From assembly GCA_020796225.1 (NCBI GenBank), contig CM036754.1:41019779-41083778 (forward strand): a stretch of 64,000 nucleotides of DNA, written 5' to 3'. Source of the DNA: Arion vulgaris (lineage: Eukaryota; Mollusca; Gastropoda; Stylommatophora; Arionidae). This document shows, piece by piece, positions 33,275 through 43,201 of the stretch (its first letter is position 1; every line of letters starts with the position of its first letter). Position numbers and translations under genes: made by a program. A model generated the notes under the pieces. That model saw only the letters and a program-made list of their open reading frames with translations. It was not told the origin of the DNA and made no database searches.

Positions 33275-34525
33275 AAGGTGGTGATGGATAGGACACACAA
33301 TGAGGAGATGCCCTGACAGCATCACAAGACAGAAGGTGACAATCGATAGGACACACAGTGAGGAGATTGAGATACCCTGACAGCATCACAAGACAGAAGG
33401 TGGCGATGGATAGGAAACACAATGAGGAGATTGAGATACCCTGACAGCATCACAAGACAGAAGGTGGCAATCGATAGGACACACAATGAGGAGATTGAGA
33501 TACCCTGACATCATCACAAGACAGAAGGTGGCGATGGATAGGACACACAATGAGGAGATTGAGATACCCTGACAGCATCACAAGACAGAAGGTGGCAATC
33601 GATAGGACACACAATGAGGAGATTGAGATACCCTGACATCATCACAAGACAGAAGGTGGCGATGGATAGGACACACAATGAGGAGATTGAGATACCTGAC
33701 AGATCACAAGACAGAAGGTGGCGATGGATAGGACACACAATGAGGAGATGCCCTGACAACATCACAAGACAGAAGGTGGCGATGGATAGGACACACAATG
33801 AGGAGATTGAGATACCCTGACAGCATCACAAGACAGAAGGTGGCGATGGATAGGACACACAATGAGGAGATTGAGATACCCTGACAGCATCACAAGACAG
33901 AAGGTGGCGATGGATAGGACACACAATGAGGAGATGCCCTGACAACATCACAAGACAGAAGGTGGCGATAATAGGACACACAATGAGTAGATTGAGATAC
34001 CCTGACAACATCACAAGACAGAAGGTGGCGATCGATAGGACACACAATGAGTAGATTGAGATGCCCTGACAGTATCACAAGACAGAAGGTGGCGATCGAT
34101 AGGACACACAATGAGGAGATTGAGATACCCTGACAACATCACAAGACAGAAGGTGGCGATGGATATGACACACAATGAGGAGATTGAGATACCCTGACAG
34201 CATCACAAGACAGAAGGTGGCGATGGATAGGACACACAATGAGGAGATTGAGAAGCCCTGACAGCATCACAAGACAGAAGGTGGCGATGATAGGACACAC
34301 AATGAGGAGATTGAGATACCCTGACAACATCACAAGACAGAAGGTGGCGATGGATAGACACACAATGAGAGATTGAGATACCCTGACAGCATCACAAGAC
34401 AGAAGGTGGCGATGGATAGGAAACACAATGAGGAGATTGAGGAGATGCCCTGACAGCATCACAAGACAGAAGGTGGCGATAATAGGACACACAATGAGGA
34501 GATGCCCTGACAACATCACAAGACA
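33275..34525 (+). repeat. LINE-derived minisatellite, 57-64-bp unit, about 20 copies
   Basis: Unit CATCACAAGACAGAAGGTGG / CGATGGATAGGACACACAAT / GAGGAGATTGAGATACCCTGACAG. One frame of the unit reads SQDRRWRWIGHTMRR, the GH motif of the LINE tails. To the right (34525-34680) the LINE frame continues as WKLETECKKMERDGKLAWKA, so the array lies inside a LINE body. Confidence 0.9.
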
Positions 34526-34862
34526 GGCCATCTGATGGAACCTCCAGGGTAATAAAGTAAGGGAAAACCCAAGAAGGGAGATGGAAGTTGGAGACGGAAT
34601 GCAAGAAAATGGAGAGAGATGGAAAGCTGGCTTGGAAGGCCTTGGTTGCGAACACACGCCCCTAGGGGTGAAGGTTGAAGAAGAATACCACAATGGGCCA
34701 ACAGATGACATGGTCCATAGTGTAATAACAAGTCATGGGCTACAATGTAGCTTTTACTACTTGAGTGTTCCATCTTCACTTGTGGATTCTTGCCCTTCAG
34801 CATGTAATGTCATATATATCTATTATTTATTTGCCACTTAACATTGAGAAAGAAGAACAAAA

Positions 34863-35325
34863 TAGACTTTTGTTGAGAAATTGAAACTTTTGTTGTTGAC
34901 AAATGTAGACTTTTGTTTAAGAATTGAGACTTTTGGTGAGAAATTAAGACTTTTGTTGACAATTTGAGACTTTTGTTGACAATTTGAGACTTTTGTTGAC
35001 AATTTGAGACTTTTGTTGAGAAATGAAGACTTTTGTTGAGAAATTGAAACTTTTATTGTTGACAAATCTAGACTTTTGTTTAAAAAATTAGACTTTTGTT
35101 GAGAAATGAAGACTTTTGTTGAGAAATGAAGACTTTTGTTGAGAAATGAAGACTTGTTGAGAAATGAAGACTTTTGTTGACAAATGGAGACTTTTGTTGA
35201 GAAATGGAGACAAATGCTGACAAATGGACACAAATGTTGGCAAATAGAGACTTTTGTTGAGAATGGAGACTGTTGTTGAGAAATGAAGACTTTTGTTAAG
35301 AATGGAATTATCAGTTAAAAATTGC
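34863..35325. repeat. 20-bp minisatellite GACTTTTGTTGAGAAATGAA
   Basis: About 22 copies with variants GACAATTT, GACAAATG, AAGAATTG. Not recognisably LINE-derived. Confidence 0.9.
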
Positions 35326-35564
35326 ATGTATTTGTTTTATTTTTTGCCCACATTTGTTAAAAGTTGTCTTTTTATTTCTAACCATACTGGCACATACTAC
35401 ATATTTAGATAGTTTTCTGTGTTGATTGTTTTTTATCCATCCAGTTACTTTTGAAGATTTTATAAACTTGGTTACTATTTCTCTGTGCAGATGTACATTT
35501 ATTTAAGTAGCATTAATTACTTTAGTACAAAAAGGGACCATTTCAGGAGAGGTTATGAAATCTG

Positions 35565-35960
35565 AGAAATATCTGGCCAACCACAAGTAACACCTGTTAC
35601 AGGAAAATAGAAGATATGTTGGGCACACTCTGAGAATAAATAATCAAAGAATCACAAAGCAGGTATTGAAGTGGGAGACAAAGTGTTCAAGAAAAAAATC
35701 ATCAAAGAATCACAAAGCAGGTATTGAAGTGGAAGACAAAGGGATCAAAGAATCACAAAGCAGGTATTGAAGTGGGAGACAAAGTGTTTAAGAAAGAAAT
35801 AATCAAAGAATCACAAAGCAAGTTTTGAAGTGGGAGGCAAAGTGTTTAAGAAAGAAAGGACACTCTAGTAACATCCAGATATGAACTTTACTACAAGAGA
35901 CTAGAAGTATCGGACTCAGTTCTATAGAAGATATTCTGAGAGTTGCCCAGGTTAGAATAA
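35565..35960 (+). repeat. LINE fragment with 4-fold internal ~57-60-bp repeat
   Basis: RRYVGHTLRINNQRITKQ begins the fragment; the following unit (NNQRITKQVLKWETKC, DNA AATCAAAGAATCACAAAGCA) is repeated four times, then the LINE frame resumes. Compare the related minus-strand LINE at 38990: RNDQQISKQALKWDAKG. Confidence 0.85.
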
Positions 35961-36104
35961 AATAATTAATTTCTAAGGATAGGATGACCGCAGATGTGTG
36001 CTATCAACTTTACTGTTCGGATCCGAATGATGGAGAATGACAGAACAAGGTATGATACAACAGTCCACCTTCCATAGAACTTGTCTGCTAAAGATCTTAT
36101 GTAT

Positions 36105-36560
36105 TTTCTGGCCAAATAATATCTCTAACCAAGCACTACTTGCACAGTGTCAGCAAGAGAATATGACACCATCATACAAATACTATCTCTAACTAAGAAC
36201 TGCTTGCACAGTGTCAGCAGGAGAATATGAGCACCATCATTCAAATACTATCTCTAACCAAGCACTGCTTGCACAATGTCAACAAGAGAATATGAGCATC
36301 ACCATACAAATAATATCTCTAACCAAGAACTGCTTACACAGTGTCAGCAAGAGAATATGAGCACCATCATCCAAAAGAGAGACATGAGATGGATCAGACA
36401 TATGATACGCATGGAGACTAACTCTGCCACAAAAACTGAACTGAGATGGATATCAGAGGGTAAGTGTTAATGTGGAGGTCCCAAAACAACCTGGAGAAGA
36501 ATGGTAGAGCAACACGGTACAAAGGACAGCAAAGAATAGAGAAGAATGTTGTGCATTTGT
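36105..36560 (+). repeat. LINE fragment with 4-fold ~66-bp repeat
   Basis: Unit TATCTCTAACCAAGCACTGC / TTGCACAGTGTCAGCAAGAG / AATATGAGCACCATCATACA. The last copy runs into KRDMRWIRHMIRMETNSA and TELRWISEG, the LINE GH segment. Confidence 0.82.
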
Positions 36561-36574
36561 TGCTGCCCTAAGCT

Positions 36575-38310
36575 CAAGGGGTGTCACAGGTTAGAGAGAG
36601 AGATACTATGTAACTAAGCTCCAGGGGTGTCACAGGTTAGAGAGAGAGATACTATGTAACTAAGCTCCAGGAGTGTCACAGGTTCGAGAGAGAGATACTA
36701 TGTAACTAAACTCCAGGGTGCCACAGGTTAGAGAGAGAGATACTATGTAACTAAGCTCCAGGAGTGTCACAAGTTCGAGAGATACTATGTAACTAAGCTC
36801 CAGGAGTGTCACAGGTTAGAGAGAGAGATACTATGTAACTAAGCTCCAGGAGTGTCACAGGTTCGAGAGAGAGAGATACTATGTAACTAAGCTCCAAGGG
36901 TGTCACAGGTTAGAGAGAGAGATACTATGTAACTAAGCTCCAGGAGTGTCACAGGTTCGAGAGAGAGAAAACTATGTAACTAAGCTCCAGGGGTGTCACA
37001 GGTTAGAGAGAGAGATACTATGAAACTAAGCTCCAGGGGTGTCACAGGTTAGAGAGAGAGATACTATGTAACTAAGCTCCAGGAGTGTCACAGGTTCGAG
37101 AGAGAGAGATACTATGTAACTAAGCTCCAGGAGTGTCACAGGTTCGAGAGAGAGAGATACTATGTAACTAAACTCCAGGAGTGTCACAGGTTCGAGAGAG
37201 AGAGATACTATGTAACTAAGCTCCAGGGGTGTCACAGGTTAGAGAGAGAGATACTATGTAACTAAGCTCCAGGAGTGTCACAGGTTCGAGAGAGAGATAC
37301 TATGTAACTAAACTCCAGGGGTGCCACAGGTTAGAGAGAGAGATACTATGTAACTAAGCTCCAGGAGTGTCACAGGTTCGAGAGATACTATGTAACTAAG
37401 CTCCAGGGTGTCGCAGGTTAGAAGAGAGAATGCTATGAAACTAAGCTCAGGGGTGTCACAGGTTGAGAGAGAGATACTATGTAACTAAGCTCCAGGAGTG
37501 TCACAGGTTCGAGAGAGAGAGATACTATGTAACTAAGCTCCAGGAGTGTCACAGGTTCGAGAGAGAGAGATACTATGTAACTAAACTCCAGGAGTGTCAC
37601 AGGTTCGAGAGAGAGAGATACTATGTAACTAAGCTCCAGGGGTGTCACAGGTTAGAGAGAGAGATACTATGAAACTAAGCTCCAGGGGTGTCACAGGTTA
37701 GAGAGAGAGATACTATGAACTAAGCTCAGGAGTGTCAAGGTCTCGAGGAGGAGACATGTAACTAACCCAGGAGTGTCAGAGAGAGAGAGATACTATGTAA
37801 CTAAGCTCCAGGAGTGTCACAGGTTCGAGAGAGAGAGATACTATGTAACTATCAAGTCCAGGTTCAGAGAGAGAGATACTATGAACTAAGCTCCAGGGTG
37901 TCACAGGTTAGAGAGAGATACTATGTAACTAAGCTCCAGGAGTGTCACAGGTTCGAGAGAGAGATACTATGTAACTAAGCTCCAGGAGTGTCACAGGTTA
38001 GAGAGAGATACATGTAACTAAGCTCCAGGAGTGTCACAGGTTAGAGAGAGAGATACTATGTAACTAAGCTCCAGGAGTGTCACAGGTTAGAGAGAGAGAT
38101 ACTATGTAACTAACTCCAGGGTGTCACAGGTTGAGAGAGAGATACTATGTAACTAACCCAGGGGTCACAGGTTAGAGAGAGAGATACTATGTAACTAAAC
38201 TCCAGGGTGCCACAGGTTGAGAGAGAGATACTATGTAACTAACTCCAGGTGTCACAGGTTGAGAGAGAGATACTATGAATTAAACCAGGTGTCCAGGTTG
38301 AGAGAATATT
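36575..38310 (+). repeat. ~45-bp satellite, about 38 copies, LINE 3' end derived
   Basis: Unit GAGAGAGAGATACTATGTAA / CTAAGCTCCAGGAGTGTCAC / AGGTT. First copy follows directly on the LINE tail at 36380-36575, which suggests the unit came from the LINE terminus. Two subtypes (GGTTAGAG and GGTTCGAG) alternate. The right third has many small deletions. Confidence 0.92.
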
Positions 38311-38364
38311 GAAATCTCATTGCTTTGTTTTCACATTCTGATGAAAAATAAAAGTTCTTGTAAC

Positions 38365-38545
38365 GTTTCAGACCTTAGGGTATGAAATGCCTGTCACTTC
38401 ACATTTCTAGTTCCTAGTGAGCAGGAGGTAGGAGGGACAATTCCTTTCCTCACTTATGGAACGTCAAGTGTGGGATTGAACCCAGAGCCCTCTTGTATCC
38501 GAGTTGATTGGCGAACGCTTATGCATTACGCTAATCCTACCCACA
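38365..38545 (-). mobile_element. tRNA-derived SINE family 9
   Basis: Reverse complement has head GTGGGTAGGATTAGCGTAAT, B box GGGTTCAATCCC, body GGAACGT...AGGAAAGGAATTGTC. Ends about 105 bp before the exon at 38652. Confidence 0.82.
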
Positions 38546-38651
38546 TGTTCTTATGTACATTAGTGAAATATATATCTATTCTACAATAATGCCAAATATT
38601 TTTCAAGTGTTCTGCAAATGTGTATAGTAGCCTGTTTATTCTTTTATCTAG

Positions 38652-38711
38652 GTTCCAAGTCTACAGAGGATATCAACAAGTCGACACATGATGATAGTGG
38701 ATTCTTGCCAG
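38652..38711 (+). CDS. CCDC88: CCDC88 exon o: Ser/Asp tail
   Basis: 60-nt exon; acceptor CTTTTATCTAG, donor CAG/GTAAGC (strong). Phase 1 in, 1 out. Encodes SKSTEDINKSTHDDSGFLPG; DDSGFLP resembles the Girdin SSEGFLQLP element in this region. A TA-flanked MITE begins 20 bp past the donor. Confidence 0.78.
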
Positions 38712-38729
38712 GTAAGCTTAATGCTGTTA

Positions 38730-38989
38730 TACAGGGTGTTCAAGATAAAAGCAGCCCCATTGAGAAATCGAAAGTTGCCAGTTACCTATTGCCGTTGTGT
38801 TTATTTACTATTTAAACCGCTTCTGACTAGCTCGTCCTACGTCACATTTGTTCATCGCCCTTCCGCAGACGCTTACACACCGTCACACAACCTTGACCTA
38901 TACTACGTCATAACTAAACCTTCTCATTTTCATAAATATATGCCAGATTAGCTCCATTGATAGGCTACTTTTATCTTGAACACCCTATA
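38730..38989. mobile_element. TA-flanked MITE with 26-bp TIRs (Tc1/mariner-type)
   Basis: Left end TACAGGGTGTTCAAGATAAA, right end inverted TATAGGGTGTTCAAGATAAA; identity continues through AGNAGCC. 256 bp between TA dinucleotides. Inserted 20 bp downstream of the splice donor of the 38652 exon. Confidence 0.85.
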
Positions 38990-39905
38990 TAATGTGTAAT
39001 AATAATAATTCTTCTCGCACTGCTATATGTACATAGGGCCTGCAAGTAATTTCTCCATACCGCTCTATCCTGGGCAACTCGCTCAATCTCCTCCATGGAA
39101 CTGAGACCGATATTTTCTGCCTCTCTCAGCAAAGTTCGTTTCAGGGTCTCTTTAGGTCGACTCTTTCTTGAACCCTTTGCATCCCACTTCAATGCCTGCT
39201 TTGATATTTGTTGATCATTTCTTCTCAAGGTGTGCCCAACATATCTCCATCTTCTCTTTCTTATAACAGTTGTCACTAGTGGTTGACCAGACATGTCTCT
39301 GATTTCATCACTTCTTCTGAATTCATTCCATTTTATATTCATTATTTTTCGAGACATCTATTTTCAAATGCATTCAACTTGCTTTCTATATCTTTAGTCA
39401 TTTTCCAACTCTGCTGGCATATGTTAGGATTGATACAACATTTGAATTGAAAATTCGTAATTTAGTTTTAATACTATATAACTTGCAGTTCCATATTTTA
39501 TTTAGACTTTTAAAAGCTGATGTTGCTTTACCAATTCGTATCATAATTTATTTTTAACATTTCCTGTGCAATCAAAATTGCTACCTAAATAGGTGAACTG
39601 CTCTGTTATTTTTATCATTTTAGATTCCAGTGTGATATCTGCATTACTTGCCATAGGTGTCTTCATTAGTTTTTTCATAGCTTATCTGCAGTTCAACTTT
39701 TGATGCTATAGATGACAAGTTGTCTGTTTTTCTTTGCATATCTTGGTTGTTTCTACTTAACCAAGATATTCATCATCTGCAAAATTCAAATCTTCTAGTT
39801 GACTATTTTCAACCCAATCGATGCCAGTTTCGCCCCTGCAACATTTTCGCATCACCCAGTCAATGGCCACTCCAAACAATAGCGGAGATAGAATACAGCT
39901 GTGAT
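38990..39905 (-). mobile_element. LINE reverse transcriptase with FADD box, minus strand
   Basis: Minus strand from 39900: ETGIDWVENSQLEDLNFADD (catalytic Asp pair at 39772-39783), TEQFTYLGSNFDCTGNV, then KWNEFRRSDEIRDMSGQP, RKRRWRYVGHTLRRND, KSRPKETLKRTLLREAENIG, VWRNYLQALC. The last 128 codons are open; upstream part has stops. The longest LINE relic here. Confidence 0.88.
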
Positions 39906-40194
39906 AGAATAGCAACATGTGGCCACACCCAGTCGACCTAAAAACTAAACCTTTGGGAAACCTGACAGACCTGAAGCTGCCTGCCCAGTTTGTGGTCCAC
40001 AGTAAACTAAGAGCATGACCATAGATCGCAAAAGAAGAAATAATTATATCTAAATTCTCTAATATCTAAATTAGATCTAAAATCCTTTGAACAACTGTTC
40101 AGATTCTTGATGGTTTATATTAAGTTTGCTAGAATTTATATCTATCTTTGTGATATTTTCTTATTGAAGTCAATCCTTCAGCTTTAATTATATC

Positions 40195-40340
40195 TGTTTA
40201 TATATTGTCTCTATTTATATATTGTCTCTGTTTATATATTGTCTGTTTATATATTGTCTCTGTTTATATATTGTCTGTTTATATATTGTCTCTGTTTATA
40301 TATTGTCTCTGTTTATATAGGGGTCTCTGTTTATATAGGG
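40195..40340. repeat. 17-21-bp repeat GTCTCTGTTTATATATT
   Basis: Eight copies ending directly at the head of the SINE at 40320. Confidence 0.88.
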
Positions 40341-40766
40341 GTCTCTGTTGTGTAGAGGTTAGGTGCTCGTCTCTTATTCCAGAGGTACTTGGTTTGCTCC
40401 TTCTTAGAGCTATCAGGATATTTTTCCAGAGATCCCTGATCTCAATGTAGGTGAGATCGAGTTCCAAGTCCTATCGGAGACGGACGATAAAACGTAGGTC
40501 CCGTGTTCAGTTTGAGCATGTAAAAGAACGCTTGGCAGTTCAAAATCAAGAAGAGCAGGCTGGAAAGCTGCTACACAGGAAAAATTCATTAAAATATTTT
40601 TTAAGTTCCAACAACAGTTTTCACCATCTTCTAAATTACATTGGGGACCCTCGCCGTGCTACTGAGCTTGTGCACTGCTGCTGAGATCTCCATTTTTAAG
40701 AAAGATCTTAGAGCACACATGGTTACTCACCGAAGTGCAATAGATGATGGTCCTATCAATCAATCT
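40320..40766 (+). mobile_element. tRNA-derived SINE family 2, full length
   Basis: Head GGGTCTCTGTTGTGTAGAGG, B-box region TTGGTTTGCTCC, end GATGGTCCTATCAATCAATC. Same length as the copy at 11936. Confidence 0.85.
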
Positions 40767-41022
40767 TCTTCTTCTTCTAGCGCTCCATATCAACCACTTG
40801 TTAACCACTCTGTGTGATGTGTATGTGATCTGAGCCTAAGAGCATTTGTATATTGTGCCAGTTATGCACCTACAAGTACATTCAATTTTTGCAACCCTTG
40901 TTATTTATGAGGGTAGCTTCCCTAGGCCCCTACATCAGTCACCTCTTACGACATGCCTTATAGGTCACAGTGGTACTATTCTTTGCTTCCTTGCAGGACC
41001 CGGCACCAAACTGGCGATCAAT
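40765..41022 (-). mobile_element. SINE-like repeat family 1, full length
   Basis: CTTCTTCTTCTAGCGCTCCA, ACCACTTGTTAACCACTCTG, GCACCTACAAGTACATTC, CCCTAGGCCCCTACATCAG, TGCAGGACCCGGCACCAAAC. Followed by (AATC)n. Confidence 0.85.
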
Positions 41023-41124
41023 CAATCAATCAATCAATATTGTCCATGTAAATATATATTGTCTGTGATTCTCTTTTGCATTGACATGTTAATTCATTTG
41101 TTTCTTTTTCTTGTCAAAATTAAG

Positions 41125-41283
41125 GCCATAGTCGACCATTAAGCACAGATGCTGGACAGGTACTTGGAAATCAGCAGGCTACAACTCCAGGATCTGGAAA
41201 GAGGATGTCAGGACAATCAATGCAGGATAGTGAGATGTTGACCTTGAACCAGTTTTTGATGGAGTCAAACAATCCTCCGGAAA
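41125..41283 (+). CDS. CCDC88: CCDC88 exon p: contains GBA motif
   Basis: Enters in phase 1 after a weak acceptor (CAAAATTAAG) and runs 53 codons to a good donor AAA/GTAATG at 41284. The stretch EMLTLNQFLMESN (41232-41270) is the Galpha-binding-and-activating motif: Girdin EVVTLQQFLEESN, with its essential Phe (F1685 in human Girdin) present here at 41253-41255. If the donor is 41284 the exon leaves in phase 1, which does not fit the strong acceptor of the next exon; a weaker donor at 41289 would give phase 0. Confidence 0.87.
41238..41267 (+). other. CCDC88: GBA motif (Galpha-i binding/activating)
   Basis: Ten residues LTLNQFLMES. Known for Girdin and Daple: hydrophobic-Thr-Leu-x-x-Phe-Leu-x-x-Ser docks in the Galpha-i switch II groove, and Phe to Ala abolishes GEF activity. 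Here Thr, both Leu and the Phe are kept; the Glu after FLE is replaced by Met. I infer that G-protein activation is kept; this is untested. Confidence 0.85.
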
Positions 41284-41309
41284 GTAATGTCATGATGATG
41301 ATTGGCTTG

Positions 41310-41500
41310 TCACTGATGAGGTTTGTGTGCCAGTGTTGGTTCTGTTATGAGGTTTGTGTGCCAGTGATGGTTCTGTTATGAGGTTTGTGTGCCAGTGATG
41401 GTTCTGTTATGAGGTTTGTGTGCCATTTTTGAGGTGTAGTGATGGTTCTGTTATGAGGTTTGTGTGCCAGTGATGGTTCTTGTTCAGGGGATGAGGTTTG
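41310..41500. repeat. ~31-bp repeat, 5-6 copies
   Basis: Unit GAGGTTTGTGTGCCAGTGAT plus GGTTCTGTTAT, starting 27 bp past the donor of the GBA exon and containing repeated cryptic G/GTTTGTG donors. Confidence 0.88.
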
Positions 41501-41569
41501 TGTGTTCTTGTTGATTATATCGTGAGGCCTGTGTCTTAGTGATTTTTGTTTTATTTAATCATTTGTTGC

Positions 41570-42420
41570 CCTGTCTTCACTTTTTTTCACTATTTTGTGT
41601 CCTGTTTTCAATATGTTTACTTTTTCCTGTTTTCTTTACATTCACTTTTTCCTGTTTTATTTTTGTTCATTATTTTTTGTCCTGTCTTCCATTCATTCTC
41701 TATTTATTTGCCCTGTCTTCGCTTCTTTCACTATTTTTCATCCTGTATTTTTTCGTTAACTTTTTTCCTGTTTGCTTTTCTGCTCACTATTTTTTTTTCA
41801 TGCGTCCACTTTTTGTTGTCTTGTCTTCCATTCTTTCACTATTTGTTGCCTTTTCTTCCATTCTTACACCATTTGTTTTCTTCTCTTCCATTTGTTCACC
41901 ATTTGTTGTTTTCTCTTCCATTCATTCACCATTTGTTGCGTTGTCTTCCATTCTTTCACTGTTTGTTGCATTGTCTTCCATTCTTTCACTGTTTGTTGCA
42001 TTGTCTTCCATTCTTTCACCATTTATTGCATTATCTTCCATTCTTTCCCCTATTTGTTGCATTATCTTCCATGCTTTGCATTTGTTGCATTGTCTTCCAT
42101 CTTGCCATTTGTTGCAGTTGTCTCCATCTTCATCATTTGTTGCATTGTCCTCCATTCTATCATCATTTGTTGCATTGTCTTCCATTCTTCAACAATCCGC
42201 TTTGTTGCATTGTCTTCCATTCTTTACCATTTGTTGCGTTGTCTTTCATGCTCGCTATTTTTTGCATTGTCCTCCATTCTTTCCCCATTTCATTTGTTTC
42301 GCCTTTTGTTTTCTTCTTCTTTCACCATTTGTTGCCTTGTCTTTCTTTTGTTCACTAATTGTTCCATTGTCTTCCATTCGTTCACGAGTTTGTTACCTGC
42401 CTTCTATTCTTTACATTTTT
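41570..42420. repeat. ~32-bp pyrimidine minisatellite before the last acceptor
   Basis: Unit TTGTCTTCCATTCTTTCACC plus ATTTGTTGCA, about 25 copies, almost free of purine runs; open in all three + frames because stop codons are rare in it. Ends 9 bp before the acceptor at 42429. Confidence 0.92.
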
Positions 42421-42429
42421 TTCCATCAG

Positions 42430-43141
42430 TTGAGACAACAGGGACACAGCCAGCATCAAATAAGCAGTGACAGTGAGTCTAGAAAAGTGATAACCCAACA
42501 CCAGTGGTGGTCCTCCTCGCAACATTGGCAGCTGCATCAACAGCATTTACAAAGCAATGGGGGCAAGTTTATGCAAGATTCTCCAAAAGCTGCTGGTTCA
42601 TCCTTGATGTCTTCAGTCCCTCATGAGTTAAGCACTTCAAAACTTTCCCATCAGTCAACAGAGAGTGGAAGTGAGAGCAGTTGCTTTGGATCAGATGGTC
42701 TTTTGCACGGTGATGCCTTCACATCAACGCCTAAAATTGATAGCAAAATCTCACACTACAACGGACTTACATCATCATCATCATCATCACCTAGGACAGG
42801 AAGCGGAGGATTGGAATATCAACAGTTGGTGAATACCGTCAGTCACAATACGAGTAATTTGTCAGGAAGTCACCTAGGAGGGACTAACAAAGAACATTCA
42901 ACAGCTTCAAGGTGGGTTAATATGAATCCGCAGTCTTCCTCTGGGTCCAGAAATCTTGGATCTTTGCCATCAGCATCCGTCGGTCAACCCATGCTAGAAC
43001 AACTTCAGCACAATCACTCCACCAACCCTCAACATCATCCTGTAACTAATTACAGTAGAATTAAGACTTCAACTACCGAACCGTTGTCTATAACACCTGG
43101 TAGTGAACGACCAGATCTCTTGGCTTTGTCAGCACCACAAG
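42430..43141 (+). CDS. CCDC88: CCDC88 exon q, part 1: Ser/His/Gln-rich tail
   Basis: Starts after the very strong acceptor T7CCATCAG. The open frame extends far upstream into a pyrimidine-rich minisatellite, but that part is Phe/Leu/Cys/Ser repeat and clearly intronic; coding composition changes abruptly at 42430 (LRQQGHSQHQ). Encodes a disordered tail rich in Ser, Gln, His and Asn (TESGSESSCFGSDGLLHGD, TASRWVNMNPQSS). I end part 1 at 43141 because the 60 nt that follow contain an in-frame TAA and have GT...AG ends; frame is the same on both sides. Confidence 0.8.
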
Positions 43142-43201
43142 GTGATCAGTCTTCAACATCCCACCATACTCACCCTTTTTAATCACCTGCTCCTGATGCA
43201 G
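43142..43201 (+). other. Candidate 60-nt mini-intron (exitron) containing in-frame TAA
   Basis: Begins AAG/GTGATC and ends CTCCTGATGCAG. It is exactly 60 nt, so removal keeps frame: Gly-Asp becomes Asp, joining SAPQ to DLPENHW. If retained, translation stops at TAA 43180-43182, about 800 codons before the family C-terminus. The run CACCCTTTTTAATC could supply tract and branch site. The alternative is a sequence error or a true stop allele. Confidence 0.5.

Noticed and set aside
33514..34711. Several minus-strand frames with repeated IATFCLVML
   Set aside because: Antisense of the LINE-derived minisatellite.
37026..37672. Repeated frames LELSYIVSLSLEPVT and YYVTKLQECHRFERE
   Set aside because: Translation of the 45-bp satellite; similar frames would arise from any stop-free unit.
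33275..38310. CRISPR-like direct repeats
   Set aside because: Tandem units without unique spacers, in an animal intron.
41539..42429. Long open frames on + strand in all three frames
   Set aside because: Pyrimidine minisatellite lacks A/G needed for stop codons; encoded Phe/Cys/Leu/Ser repeats have no coding character. Real exon starts at 42430.
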